Below, one piece after another: positions 35,388 to 46,430 of a stretch of 64,000 bases of DNA (position 1 is its first letter; the number at the start of each line of letters is the position of its first letter). Made by a program: the position numbers and the translations under genes. The stretch lies in contig CM024755.1 of the NCBI GenBank assembly GCA_014218235.1, positions 34,988,713 through 35,052,712 on the forward strand, read 5' to 3'. The notes under the pieces are model-generated. The model was not told the DNA's origin. It searched no databases and worked only from the letters and a program-made list of their open reading frames with translations. The DNA comes from Colocasia esculenta (Eukaryota; Streptophyta; Magnoliopsida; Alismatales; Araceae).

Positions 35388-36041
35388 GTGGGAGGAGGAG
35401 GGACCAAGTCTGGAGCATGTGTGTACCTCCCCCGGAGGTCTTGCATTCTTTACAGGGGGTTTTATTAAATTTTATCGGGAAAATTACTTTGGCATTTTGC
35501 ACATTGGCCCCTCCCTTTTCTTCTTCTTTCTATTTTTTCTTTCCATTTTTGTTTGGCCCCCTTCCCGGTCTGCCTCTGCGCGAAACAGAGCAAGGGGAAG
35601 GGACGCAGCGCGCGGCCTCCTTCTCCTCGCTTCTTGCTCGACGGCGACCAAAAAGCAGGGCGGCGACGATGGCTGTGGCTGGCGACGGCGGTGGCGCTTC
35701 AGGGCGGCGAAGGCGGCGCACCAGGGTGGTCGCGGTGGCAGGAGCAAGCGGCGGCGGCGGGGGCTGTAGCGGCACGAAGGCCGACAGCAGCAGCGGCAGT
35801 AGCCGCGGCCGGCGGCGGTCACCCCCGGCAGGGGCGACGGCCGCAGCAGCAGTGGGGGCCGGCGGCGGCCACCCCCTTTCTTCCCCTTCTCGCTGTGGGG
35901 GAGCCAAGCAGAGGTGGCGGCAGAGGAGGTGCAGGGATGGGGGCACCGACAGGTGAGGCCTCCTCCCTTTTTATTTTCTTATTCTTTTTCCTTCTGTTTT
36001 CTTTTCCTATTCTTTTTCTTTGGGCAAAAAATGGTGCAACA

Positions 36042-36056
36042 AATGCCCCCCACGAG
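36042..36056 (-). promoter_or_regulatory. Polypurine tract (E4 3' end)
   Basis: Minus strand CTCGTGGGGGGCATT next to the LTR. It is almost identical to the E3 tract at 41124-41138, tying this end to the E3/E4 group. Confidence 0.75.
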
Positions 36057-36442
36057 ACTGGCGTCCGAGAGTGAAACATAGGGCGACTGTCTCGTGTGAA
36101 TCTTTCTAGTTGTATTTCAGCACATGTCGCCCTTCAGAAGGTCCATTTCATTTATCCTGCTAGTGCATTTCAGCCATTTTGACTTTGTTGAGATCCATGT
36201 TGGAGATGTTATACTTGTGAATTTGATATGTCACAGCTTATGACATACTTGCAGTAAACTTTCCATTTCTTTTGGACTTGCAGTACTAATGACTATCATC
36301 TCATGACAACAATGCCAAAAGTTTGCTTTATACATTGAGAATTGTGACTTTGCTGCAATATATCTTCTGATAAGTTGCTTTATCCTTTTCTTTTCTCGTT
36401 CTTCTTCAGAAAAATCTGATCTTCGATTATTTTGACTTGCAG

Positions 36443-36600
36443 AGTTGGACCAATTTGGAGACCCAGCTGGCTGTTTTGCAAGCAGAGACTGCTATAACTT
36501 CTACAAAAAACGTACAAGCCCTGAATTGGCGTGAGATGACGACCTCGCTTATGCATGACAAAGCCATTTGTACCATTCTTTTGCACAGGTTGACCTTCTG
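36443..36600 (+). pseudogene. E4 antisense-ORF remnant (possible last exon)
   Basis: On the plus strand, after a TTGACTTGCAG acceptor-like site, a frame reads NLETQLAVLQAET...TKNVQALNWREMTTSLMHD, amphipathic and coiled-coil-like, as in the tails of the E1 and E3 antisense ORFs. It lies in the expected place between the polypurine tract and the minisatellites. Short and unsupported otherwise. Confidence 0.35.
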
Positions 36601-36879
36601 AGGGCAGACGACACCGGAGCATAGGCTCGCTTGAGATATGTTGCCTTTAGCATCAGCACATGCTATCCATTCATTTTGACTTTTTTTTTTTGGGCTATCC
36701 CAAGGGCCTGTATTGGGATAAGAACTTTTATTGCTATATACATTGTGCTTTTAGGTTTCAGCATCAACATGTGATCTTTATTGATAACAGGGATTTTAAA
36801 GCTTCCCCAAAAGCCGTGAGCTATTTCATTTAGAGGATTAAGGCTCCTCTGGGGCCATAACATGCTTGTGTTAGAGAAT

Positions 36880-37455
36880 TAAGGCTTCTCTAGGGCCATG
36901 ATTTTGATGAGAGGATTGAGGCTCCCTCGAGCTCGTGATTTTGGGTGAGAGGATTGAGGCTCCTTCGGACACGTGATTTGGGTGAGAGGATTGAGGCTCC
37001 CTCGGGCACATGATTTGGGTGAGAGGATTGAGGCTCCTTCGGGCACGTGATTTTGGTGAGAGAATTGAGGCTCCCTCGGTCAACTGATTTGAATGAGAGA
37101 ATTGAGGCTCCCCCGGGCACGTAATTTGAATGAGATGATTGAGGCTCCCTCGGGAACGTGATTTGGGTGAGAGGATTGAGGCTCTCTCGGACACGTGATT
37201 TGGGTGAGAGGATTAAGGCTCCCTCAGGCACGTATTTGAGTTGAGAGGATTGAGGCTCTCTCGGGCACGTAATTTGGGTGAGAGGATTGAGGCTCCCTCG
37301 GGCACATGATTTGAATGAGAGGATTGAGGCTCCCACCGGGCACGTAATTTGGGTGAGAGGATTGAGGCTCCCTCGGGCACATGATTTGAATGAGAGGATT
37401 GAGGCTCCCTCGGGCACGTGATTTGAATGAGAGGATTGAGGCTCCCTCGGGCATG
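36880..37455. repeat. Minisatellite D (about 40 bp unit)
   Basis: About 14 diverged copies of GAGAGGATTGAGGCTCCCTC followed by GGGCACGTGATTTGGGT. Unit length varies by a few bases. It lies in the E4 3' untranslated region; the long reading frame through it is an artefact of the repeat. Confidence 0.9.
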
Positions 37456-37500
37456 TGATTTTGATTTTTATTTTGATTGATTTTTTTTGAATTTTTTTTT

Positions 37501-37745
37501 TCACATTACCAACCCCAGCACCCTTTCGGGTTTTCGCCAAGCTTGGCCCCCTCTAGCTTTTTCCAACGCGCCTTTGCAGGTTTTAGCATTGAGGGATTTA
37601 CCCATTTTTGCCTGAGATGCCCTTTTTGGGTTTTCACCTCAGCTGGGTTTTAGACCTTTTTGCCCTTGGTCTACCATTATGAAGTTGGTAGACCAAGTCC
37701 GTCGGGGCACCTCCTTTTTAAGCCCCTATTTATTTTATTTATTCT
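37501..37745. repeat. UTR cassette copy 1 (E4)
   Basis: A roughly 240-bp module with three tetra-loop-like blocks of the form GCxCCCTTTCGGGTTTTC(A/G)C, spaced by AGCTTTTTCCAACGCG, TTTTTGCCTGA and CACCTCAGCTGG. Related copies are at 43509, 44296 and 56824. Each borders minisatellite DNA. Confidence 0.8.
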
Positions 37746-37781
37746 TTTCTCTTCTCTCTCTCTCCCTTTTTTTTTTTTGGT

Positions 37782-38329
37782 AGGGAACTAAAGGCTTCCC
37801 TGAGAGCCATGAGGTTTTGGATGCGGTAGGGAATTAAAGGCTTCCCTGAGAGCCGTAGGATTTGAATTTGGACCTTAAATGGGTTGGCCGACCTTGACGG
37901 TGTGTTGGCCAGAAGCTTGAGTTTATGGTCGGTAGGGAATTAGAGGTTTCCTTGAGAGCCCTGGTTTGAGAATTTGGATTTATGTAGGGTAGGGAATTAG
38001 AGGCTTCCCTGAGAGCCCTAGATTGAGAATTTGGATTTTGGTATGGTAGGGAATTGGAGGCTTCCCTGAGAGCCATGGATTGAAAATTTGGATTTATGTA
38101 TGGTAGGGAATTAAAGGCTTCCCTGAGAGCCATGGATTGAGAGTTTGAATTTATGTATGGTAGGGAATTAAAGGCTTCCCTGAGAGCCATGGATTGAGTT
38201 TGGGTTTATGTATGGTAGGGAATTAGAGGCTTCCCTGAGAGCCATGGATTGAGAGTTTGGATTTAGGTATGGTAGGGCATTGGAGGCTTCCCTGGGAGCC
38301 GTAAATACGTTTAGAGGATTGAGGCTCCT
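37782..38329. repeat. Minisatellite C (about 56 bp unit)
   Basis: About nine copies built on GGTAGGGAATTAGAGGCTTC, CCTGAGAGCCATGGATTGAG and an AT-rich spacer. Each contains the short inverted repeat GGCTTCCCTGAGAGCC. The last bases (38325-38329, CTCCT) are the left duplication of E3. Confidence 0.9.
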
Positions 38330-40823
38330 TGTTGACATGGGATTTTTTCTTCTTTTCACTCAATTTTATTTATTCATTTCATTTCATTTGTTCGGGTATT
38401 CATTTATTTCGCAAGCTTTGATTCTTTTGTATTTGCGGGGCGTGCCAGCCTGTCTAACAGGCAGAAGAAAATGTCTGCACGATGCGGAGGAGGGATTTTG
38501 GTGTCCGTGGAACGGACGGGTATGATGTCCGAGGAACGGACGGGTGTGATGTCCGAGGAACGGACATGTATGATGTCCGAGGAACGGACGGGTGCGCCGT
38601 TTTTTAATCTGAACTCCTTGAGTCCTGTGTCTATACTCATCAGGCAATTGAGGTAACATGTGCTGGACCTCTGTCTCCATCGACCGGAATCGATGTTACA
38701 TTTACATCGAGTTAAAACTCTTGGTATTATTTAACACCAGTTTTAACCCGAATACCATTCATAGTAAAGGATGAGAGAAATATACACGCTTTTAGAAAAT
38801 CCTGATCATGACATATTTTTTTCTTTTCTGTTGATTATTTTGAAATGCTTTTGCTTTGAGTATTTCATTTTTTGAAATGACTGCCTTTTTTGGAGTCCAA
38901 AGTGTGATTTTGAGAGGGGGACGGGTATATACCCGTGGACCTATTTGAGGTCTTTCTTCTTTTTGCAAAAGGTTGATTAGAAATTTTTATTTGGGGAAAA
39001 CACGAGGATTGTTATTGTGAATGGGTATATACCCGTGGATTTTGATTCTGAACTTGGGGGTATTATGACCCGGAGTAACACTTCGTATTAGAAGGATTAC
39101 CGTATCAATTTCTTTATATGAGGTTCTTTTACAGTGCCCTTTTTGAGCAAAGTCCGAATTTGAGGCAGAGTTTCTTTTCTCCTCATTTCTCGCTCATGCG
39201 GGTATGATTTCTGGAGAACATATGAATATATCTCCATGGAAGTCCTTGTCATATTACAGTTTCTTTCTGAAAACTGTCCACATGGGCGCAATGCATATGT
39301 GCTTCCATTGGGTGGTTTGAGCACAGTCCTTATCTTATTTCTTTTTCTTTGGATGTGTGTGTATCAATACAATATTTATGAGCATGTAGATGTATTCTGG
39401 CAAGTCTCTGCTTAAGCAGAGTGCCCTCATAAAAATGTATCCATGTGAATATATGGTTATATCCACGTGCCCTTGGGGGAACCTTTGGCTGGAGGGAATT
39501 TGCCCTAGGAAGATATATGTGTATGCACACAAATTTACAATTTATGAATATATTCTCAAACGGTATCTCTGTTTGAGCAAAGTATCCGGTAAAAGGTACC
39601 TCCGTTTGAACGGAATCCCTTTTTGAGAGATATATGCATATAAATACAAATTTATGATTATACAAATATGTCTTTGGACAAAATATCCATTTAAAGGGAA
39701 TTTACCCTAAGGCACATGTATGCATATAAACATAAATTTGCAATTTATGTATATATTCTCGACGGTATCTCTGTTTAAGCAGAGTATCCGGTGAAAGGTA
39801 CCTCCGCTTGAACGGAATCCCTCTTGAGAAGTATATGCATATGAATGCAAATTTATGATTATATAAATATGTCCTTGGGCGGGAACTCCATTTGGGCAGA
39901 GTCTCCACTAAGAAACACATGCATATAAACACGAATTTGTGATTATACGGATATGAACTTAGAGGGAGTTTCTGCCCGGGCAGAGTTCTCCCTAAGAAAC
40001 ATACACGTATAGGCACAAATTTGCAATTCTATGAATATATTCTTAGACAGAGTCTCCGCTTGGGCAGAGTTTCCTCTAAGAAACATATACATAAGAACAC
40101 AAATTTGTGAATATACAGATATGTCCTTGGGCAAAACCTCCGCTTGGGCAGAGTTTCCTAAAGAAAACATATACATATAAACACGAATTTGTAGTTATAT
40201 GGATACGTCCCTGGAGAGAGAGTTTTGCTTAGGCGGGATTCTCCTCAAGGAACATATATGTATAAATACAAATTTGCGATCTTTATATATATGTTCTTGG
40301 ACAGAACCTCCGCTTAGGCAGAGTTTCCTCTAAGAAACATATACGTAAGAACACAAATTTGTGAATATACGAATATGTTCTTGGGTAGAATCTCCGCTTG
40401 GGCAGAGTCTCCTCAAGAAAACATATACATATAAGCACAAAATCCACCATCCCAGAGACTTGCTCGATGGGCGGGGAGAACAAGGGTATTTAAATACCGT
40501 ATATCCATAGAGACTTGCTCGATATGGATGGTATTTAAACCCCGGAGAATATCTCCCCACAGAGACTTACTCGATGTGGGGGATGGGGGGGGGGGGGAAG
40601 AAGGAATGTCGATGACGATTCGCGCCGACGACTCTCCTCTCCGCGCCTGGCTTATCGGGCTAAAGAAGTGGATTTGTACCTTCGCACACCAAGCAAGGGG
40701 GATTGGAGAATGAGAGAGGGGATGAGCAAATGCTCTTTTTTTATTTTTCTGGATTTTTTCAACAGGGCTTTGCCGGGACCTTCATGGGGGAGAGGCTTTG
40801 CCAAATGAGGGGAATAGGGGGGC

Positions 40824-40831
40824 CTTTTATA
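40824..40831 (-). promoter_or_regulatory. TATA box in E3 3' LTR
   Basis: TATAAAAG on the minus strand inside GGGGGCCTTTTATAGGGG. The identical box of the 5' LTR is at 55617-55624. Confidence 0.65.
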
Positions 40832-40870
40832 GGGGAAGGCCCCCCCTTTACACTGCGTTGGGAAGAGCCC

Positions 40871-41075
40871 AACTGATGGTGACCTCACATGAGGTCACCA
40901 TCGGTTGGAGGGCCAACCGATGGTGACCTCATGTGAGGTCACCATCGGTTGGAGGGCCAACCGATGGTGACATCACCTAGGATGTCACCATCGGTTAGCA
41001 AAGGCCAACCGATGGTGACACATGCATGATGTCACCATCTGTTAGCCTTCTAACCGATGGTGACACATGCTTGTG
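40871..41075. repeat. Palindrome array in E3 U3 (3' LTR)
   Basis: Four long inverted repeats and a partial fifth. The best (40915-40950) is a perfect 36-bp palindrome of AACCGATGGTGACCTCAT and its complement. 40871-40906 has one mismatched pair. 40959-40996 has 16-bp arms around CACCTAGG. 41007-41043 has a TGCATGAT centre. The array lies about 50-250 bp upstream of the TATA box. Confidence 0.9.
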
Positions 41076-41123
41076 TCATCATGATGTCAGAATTTTTTTT
41101 TTTACAAATTTTCTCTGTCAACA

Positions 41124-41138
41124 AATGCCCCCCACGGG
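41124..41138 (-). promoter_or_regulatory. E3 polypurine tract
   Basis: Minus strand CCCGTGGGGGGCATT, directly against the 3' LTR. Confidence 0.85.
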
Positions 41139-41835
41139 ATGTGCACCGAAGCCGAAGCCGAAGGAGGACGCCCCGTGCATTCTTTGAGCTTTGCTTCTTG
41201 TCTTCATGACTTGATAAAGAACTTGAATCGAAAAGTTGTAGCCGCAGTTGACGTGCTTCAATACTTGCACTGTGAAGCCAGCAACTTCAGGCAACGATCG
41301 ACTTTGTTATATCTCTTGTGCCGAGCCATCAGCTCTGCTTCTTTGGATTTGCTCAAAACTGGTTTTGACCTTTCTTTACCTGGGTTTTGTCCTTCTGACT
41401 TTACCTTAGGTCTGAATTTGATATTTCTTTTAGGAGATTCGCCTTTTGGCAGTATTTGGATCATATTCGACAGAATTCTACTGCTGAGGCCGACCTTGTT
41501 GGCTTCGCGCAACAACTATAACCCTTTTCCTCCGAGGAGATTTGTGGGGTGGCTATCTTTCTCCTTCTGCTTCATTCTTTTTTTCACATATCTGTCATGA
41601 ATCTCCAGCCACCCCTGCTCCAGAAGTTGTTGGAGATAGGAATGATGAAGCTCATTTGGATGTTCCCTTCTCTTATAGGCTTGAAAAAGCTGGAAAAGGA
41701 GAGTAGCGGATTCCACCTCATCTGGTGGTGACTTTCTTTTCTTTTCTTCTCTCATCATTGTCATTCATGATCTTTTCTTCTTGATTTATCACTTTTCTTT
41801 TCTTCCCGCCTTTTTTGTAAGTCCTTCTGCCTCAG

Positions 41836-43320
41836 ATGATGAGACAGATGAGGAGAAGTGCCGTTCCGATTGTTTCGAGCGGCCATGCTTCTTTGCCTGG
41901 AGGTTCTCGTCTCCTTTGTGGAGTGGAGCGTGAGAGTTCCTCACGGGCAGCTGCTGACTTTTTGCTGGAAGTTGATGATAATGAACCATCATTTGACTGT
42001 CTGTTTCTTGAGATAGCCGTGACGGATGATGATGCCTCTGCATTTGCTGAATTGGGAGTCTCGACGGAACAGTATTCTTTTGCTCCTGTCGAGGCTCATA
42101 TCCCGATGCCTATCGAGGAATATTCTGCCATGGAATCAACTCCTGCAGATGACTTCCTTTACTGAGCTCATATACAGTCTTTAAAGACCACTTTCCTTTC
42201 TTGTGCTTAGGTGATCAGGTTTTCTATGATTAACTTTTCTCCTGGGAGATGATGGATTCATATTCTGTATCTGTGGCCAATCCTCCCTTTCCGCTTTGGG
42301 GAAATGCGGGGAGCCCATTTTTAGAGTTTTCGGCTCAATCTGTATTTCAAGCAGAAGGTATAGTAGGCGGAGGTGGTGGCTCCCAGCAGATATATCAGGC
42401 TTCTGAACCTCCGACTTTTTCATCTGGGATGGAGCAGTTTAACATCTATCTATCATATTTTCCCAATTTATCTCCAGAATTTTATCCTGGATCATCAAAT
42501 TTCATGCAACCCTTTGAGCCCGAGGTTGGGGAAGGAGGTGGGAATCCCTTTCCAGGTGAAATATGCTGGACTTCATATCTTGTATCTTTCATTTGGGACT
42601 TCACTAGCTTTTCTTTGCTAACGACTTCTTTTTGCTGTTCACTGACAATTATTCTTTTTGGTAGATGCTGCGCCAGATTCTAATGAAGAGGAGAATCCAC
42701 CATTGGAAATTGGCGCTTCCTTCGATCATGGGATAACATGGCCTGGAGGGAATCAACCAACCTCATTTTTTAATGATGATGGCTGCTGGCTATTTCTTAC
42801 TGGCCGAATAGAAGCATTGGTGGAATCAGAAAATCCGCCATCCACCGAGGTTATTCAACAGGCACTTGAAAAGCATACTGAGTCTGCTTTTAATATGGGG
42901 ATCTCCTAAGATCGTTGGATGAAATTTGTCAACGATACTTGGGATGAAGCTTGCCGCCGCCACGCCGGTATGACAAGGGCTTCTTATGATCAGCTAACCA
43001 ATGGCTTGGAGAGCGACACGTGCTCTTTGACCAGTGCAGCTGATGAGCATAACCTCCGAGCTGCAGAGGCGGGCAGGCGTCAGAAGACTCGGAGATTGAG
43101 TGTAGCCACCCGACAGGAGAGAATTGCCCGATTGGAACGCGAGCTTGATGAAGAGCGATCTTCTCTGGATCAAGAGGCCAGAGGTGAGGCCGAAGATTGT
43201 GAAGAAGACGCTAGCCATGTGAGAGATGGAAGGAATCTCCACCAGTTGACAACTTCCCAGGCAAAGGAAGTCGAACAATCGAAGGGAAAGAAACCCTCCT
43301 GTCTTTGTTTCTCAGCGTAA
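41836..43320 (+). pseudogene. E3 antisense ORF (spliced, unknown function)
   Basis: Plus-strand coding opposite to gag-pol. Segment 41836-42165 is acidic (FLLEVDDNEPSFDCLFLE). Segment 42249-42553 encodes a Gly/Pro/Phe-rich stretch (NPPFPLWGNAGSPFLEF) ending CCAG|GTGAAA. An intron ends CTTTTTGGTAG at 42663, and 42664-43320 continues in phase with a G|AT split codon into a region ending in a coiled coil (RIARLERELDEERSSLDQEA). One TAA (42907-42909) interrupts the last exon. The E1 antisense ORF has the same split codon, G|AT followed by GCT. How 41836-42165 connects to the next segment is not settled. Confidence 0.55.
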
Positions 43321-43508
43321 CATTTGTACATAAAGCTTGCCGCTTAAGTTCTTTATCTGGCTTATGTATGGTGACCAGAATACTCTGCAGACTTTTGGCA
43401 GAGTAGTTTGTAGTGTTGTAAATATAAAATGAAGGGCAGCGAAGTCCCCCCCTCTTTCATATATATATATTTTTTTTCTTCTCTTTTTTTTCTTTCTCTT
43501 TTTTTTTA

Positions 43509-43735
43509 CATCATCAACCTTAGCGCCCTTTCGGGTTTTCACCAAGGCTAGCCCCCTTTAGCTTTTTCCAACGCGCCCTTTCGGGTTTTCACGTTGAGGG
43601 GTTATCCATTTTTGCCTGAAGCGCCCTCTCGGGTTTTCACCTCAGCTGGATTTTTTGATCTTTTTACCCTCAAGCATACAGTGAGCCGTATACTTAAGTC
43701 CATCGGGGTATCTCTATCTTTTTAACCCCTTTTCT
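43509..43735. repeat. UTR cassette copy 2 (E3)
   Basis: Same three CCCTTTCGGGTTTTCAC-type blocks and spacers as at 37501. Together with the preceding segment (TCCTGTCTTTGTTTC...) it forms one half of a tandem duplication with 44090-44520. Confidence 0.8.
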
Positions 43736-44295
43736 TTTTTTCTTCTTTTTTTTTTTACCTGACTGGTGAGTACTTGACTGATTTGGATGATTGAAGGGCC
43801 AGGGATTTGGCTGTGGAACGAAATTTGAATCTGGCCAATGATTGGAAACTCGGATTTGGAATTTGGATCTGGATATGGATTTGGGTTTGAACATAAGTAT
43901 ACTGGCTTATTTCTGTGGTATTTTGGACTTGGGTTTGGATATGGATATGAGATTTGGGTATGATTTAGCCCTGGACTTGGTTTTGAATGGGCTCTGGAAT
44001 GGTGTTTATTGTTTGGCTTTGAGATTTGAATTTCGCCCCTCCTTGATGGCTTGGCGCCGGGATAGGGGGTTTGCACTTGGATTTGAACGGCTAGAGAGGA
44101 AGAAGCCTTCCTGCCTTTGTTTCACAGCACAATATTTGTATATTGGGCTTGTTGTCTTGATCTCCTTTCTATTTTGCATGTGGTATCTGTCACCCTCTGC
44201 AAGTTTGTAATGTGGTGACCTGTAACTTTGTGGATGTATGAATGAAGGACTGAGAAATCCTCCCTTTCATTTTTCTTTTTTCTTTTTTTTTTTGG

Positions 44296-44520
44296 TCACA
44301 TTACCAGCCTTAGCGCCCTTTCCGGTTTTCACCAAGACTAGCCCCTTTTAGCTTTTTCCAACGCGCCCTTTCGGGTTTTCACGTTGAGGGTCATCCGTTT
44401 TTGCCTGAAGCGCCCTCTCGGGTTTTCACCTCAGCTGGATTTTTTGACTTTTTTGCCCTTAAGTATACAAGGAATCGTATACTTAAGTCCATCGGGGTAT
44501 CTTTATTTTTAACCCCTTTC
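44296..44520. repeat. UTR cassette copy 3 (E3)
   Basis: Second member of the E3 cassette pair. The upstream CCTGCCTTTGTTTCACAGC (44110 onward) is homologous to the end of the antisense ORF at 43295-43320, so the duplication includes the end of that ORF. Confidence 0.8.
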
Positions 44521-44742
44521 CCTTTTTTTTTTTGACTTTGGGTATTGTTGTGGACTTTGGTATGGAGTTTAAGTTTAGATTTGGGGTTTTGGGTTTGAAT
44601 TCGGCCTATCCTTGGTGGCTTAGGGCAAAGATAAAGGATTTGCATTCGGATTCATATTGGGATTAGGATTGGGTTTATCCTTGGATTTGGATATAGACAT
44701 GTGGGGTTTAGGTTATTTTAGTTTTGGTTTTGGTTTTGGATT

Positions 44743-45512
44743 TGACATAGCCTACCCTTGTGGTTTGTTGGCTATGGTCATGATTTGGTTTTGACACAGC
44801 CTACCTTTGTGGTTTGTGGCTATGGTCATGATTTGATTTTGGGTTTGACATAGCCTACCTTTGTGGTTTGTTGGCTATGGTCATGATTTGATTTGGGTTT
44901 GACATAGCCTACCTTTGTGGTTTGTTGGCTATGGTCGTGATTTGATTTAGGTTTGACATAGCCTACCTTTGTGGTTTGTTGGCTATGGTCATGATTTGAT
45001 TTAGGTTTGACATAGCCTACCTTTGTGGTTTGTTGGCTATGGTCATGATTTGATTTGGGTTTGACATAGCCTACCTTTGTGGTTTGTTGGCTATGGTCAT
45101 GATTTGATTTAGGTTTGACATAGCCTACCTTTGTGGTTTGTTGGCTATGGTCATGATTTGATTTTGGGTTTGACATAGCCTACCTTTGTGGTTTGCTGGC
45201 TATGGTCATGATTTGATTTTGGGTTTGACATAGCCTACCTTTGTGGTTTGCTGGCTATGGTTATGATTTAGTTTTGACATAGCCTACCTTTGTGGTTTGT
45301 GGCTATGGTTTTGGAATTTGTATTTGATATAGCCTACCTTTGTGGTTTGCTGGCTATGGTTTTGATTTGGTTTTTGATATAGCCTACCTTTGTGGTTTGC
45401 TGGCTATAGTTTTGGTGTTTGGATTTGACATAGCCTACCTTTGTGGTTTGCTGGCTATGGTTTTGGAATTTGTATTTGATATAGCCTACCTTTGTGGTTT
45501 GCTGGCTATGGT
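44743..45512. repeat. Minisatellite A of E3 (about 54 bp unit)
   Basis: About 15 units. Each contains CATAGCC, then a 17-nt core TACCTTTGTGGTTTGTT, then GGCTATG, followed by a GTCATGATTTGATTT-like spacer. The two 7-nt arms are exact complements. Reading frames across it are repeat artefacts. Confidence 0.93.
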
Positions 45513-45772
45513 TTTGAAATATGAATTTGGTGAAGAGTGGGATATGCAGGATGGAGTACCCTTGACTTCATGCTTTTACAGGGGTTGGAGGATTGTATGA
45601 TGGATAGGTGGATATTTGATTCTCTTGCCTCCATTTATGGTAAGCTTCTACTTCAGAATGGATCCTCAAAGAGGGCATCTTTCATTCCTTTCCGGCTCTT
45701 TGCTTATCTGGGTGATTGGATTTTGGTTTTGATGATTGGCCGAGGAACTCATGTTCTGGGCATGGTATAGTT

Positions 45773-46180
45773 TCAGGTATTGAGTAGAGGAAAGAGCACA
45801 GTACCTTTACGGTCCACTGGCTTATACGCACCCCCTTCATTTATCAAGTAAACAATGTATGGGCCAAGCCAAGTAGGTTGCAATTTGCCGCTTGACTTTC
45901 CTGCCGTTGCTTTCCTGCACTTGATCATGACGAGATCCCCCTGTTTGAAGGCTCTGGGCCTCGTCAATTTGTCGACTGCGCCAGCCATTCTAGCTTGATA
46001 AGCTTTGAGTTGTCTTTCTTTTAGATTGAAGAGCTCTTTGAGCCTTCCTTCTATTTGATTTTGATCTTGACTTTGAAATTCAATAGAATGCCATTTCAAT
46101 TTCTATAGGAGTCATTGCCTCCGCTCCATATACCAAGGAGAAAGGCGAACACCCGGACTGATTGATTTTCTGCTGAGATA
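45773..46180 (-). pseudogene. int: E3 integrase C-terminal fragment
   Basis: Begins at SGCSPFSLVYGAEAMTPIEIE and continues, after a frame change near 46090, through ERQLKAYQARMAGAVDKL, RAFKQGDLVMIK, PTWLGPYIV and ends at LFPLLNT. It is the end of the integrase as in E4 57063-57620. The catalytic core is absent because RNase H is fused directly to this point. Confidence 0.85.
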
Positions 46181-46430
46181 ATGTAAAGGTTGCTCCTTGC
46201 CTTCTTGCTTTGTTTGTGCTAATGGAGCCCCGAGAGAAGCATCTGTAGCTACAATATGAAGTATGAGAGGCTTCCCAGCAATTGGTGCCCCCAACTCCGG
46301 TGGAGTGAGAAGATATTCCTTGATTTGCTCGAAGGCGATTTGGCATTCTTAATCCCAGATGAAAGAAGTATCCTTCTTCATTAATTTGCCGAAGGGCATA
46401 GAACTCCGCTGGGGAGTAAATTTGCATGCA
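46181..46430 (-). pseudogene. pol: E3 RNase H fragment
   Basis: Matches E4 59330-59480: ELGAPIAGKPLILHIVATDASLGAPLAQ and EGKEQPLHYLSRK. It is cut on its 3' side by fusion to integrase (about 1.7 kb of pol missing relative to E4) and preceded by a trace of the FIWD-ECQ region. No reverse transcriptase palm is present. Confidence 0.8.

Larger units (their letters stand above)
33821..36041 (-). repeat. LTR bordering E4 (3' LTR position)
   Basis: The right boundary is firm: TGCAACA at 36035-36041 abuts a polypurine tract. The left boundary is inferred from TGTAGCAATT, near-complementary to the right end. A TATA box (TATAAAAG, minus strand) is at 35380-35387, which leaves a U3 of about 650 bp. 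Part of U3 (35560-35950) is extremely GC-rich with CGG/GGC triplets. The lower half is AT-rich with several GGCCCAATAAG motifs (34520-34700). A hAT-like MITE interrupts it. It does not resemble the E4 5' LTR start at 62796, so its assignment to E4 is unresolved. Confidence 0.65.
38330..41123 (-). repeat. E3 3' LTR
   Basis: 2794 bp. From its 5' end (high coordinate): U3 of about 300 bp with palindromes 40871-41075, TATA at 40824, then a very long R-U5 with about ten units of roughly 110-130 bp (39380-40440) built on CTCCGCTTGGGCAGAGT. It also has the palindrome ACGGGTATATACCCGT (38921-38936), hairpins GTCCGAGGAACGGAC (38502-38594) and CATCGACCGGAATCGATG (38677-38694). Confidence 0.95.

Noticed and set aside
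35309..36074. Overlapping long frames on both strands, Arg/Gly/Ala-rich
   Set aside because: GC-rich LTR promoter. Absence of stops follows from base composition.
36890..37540. 216-codon frame of repeating SLNPLTQI peptides
   Set aside because: Translation of minisatellite D. Unit length changes shift its frame and there is no protein-like composition.
36880..38329. Regular repeats considered as a CRISPR array
   Set aside because: Units are contiguous and diverged with no unique spacers, and the DNA is a plant nuclear retrotransposon.
44826..45176. 116-codon frame repeating PKSNHDHSQQTTK
   Set aside because: Translation of minisatellite A. Open only because the unit is near a multiple of three.
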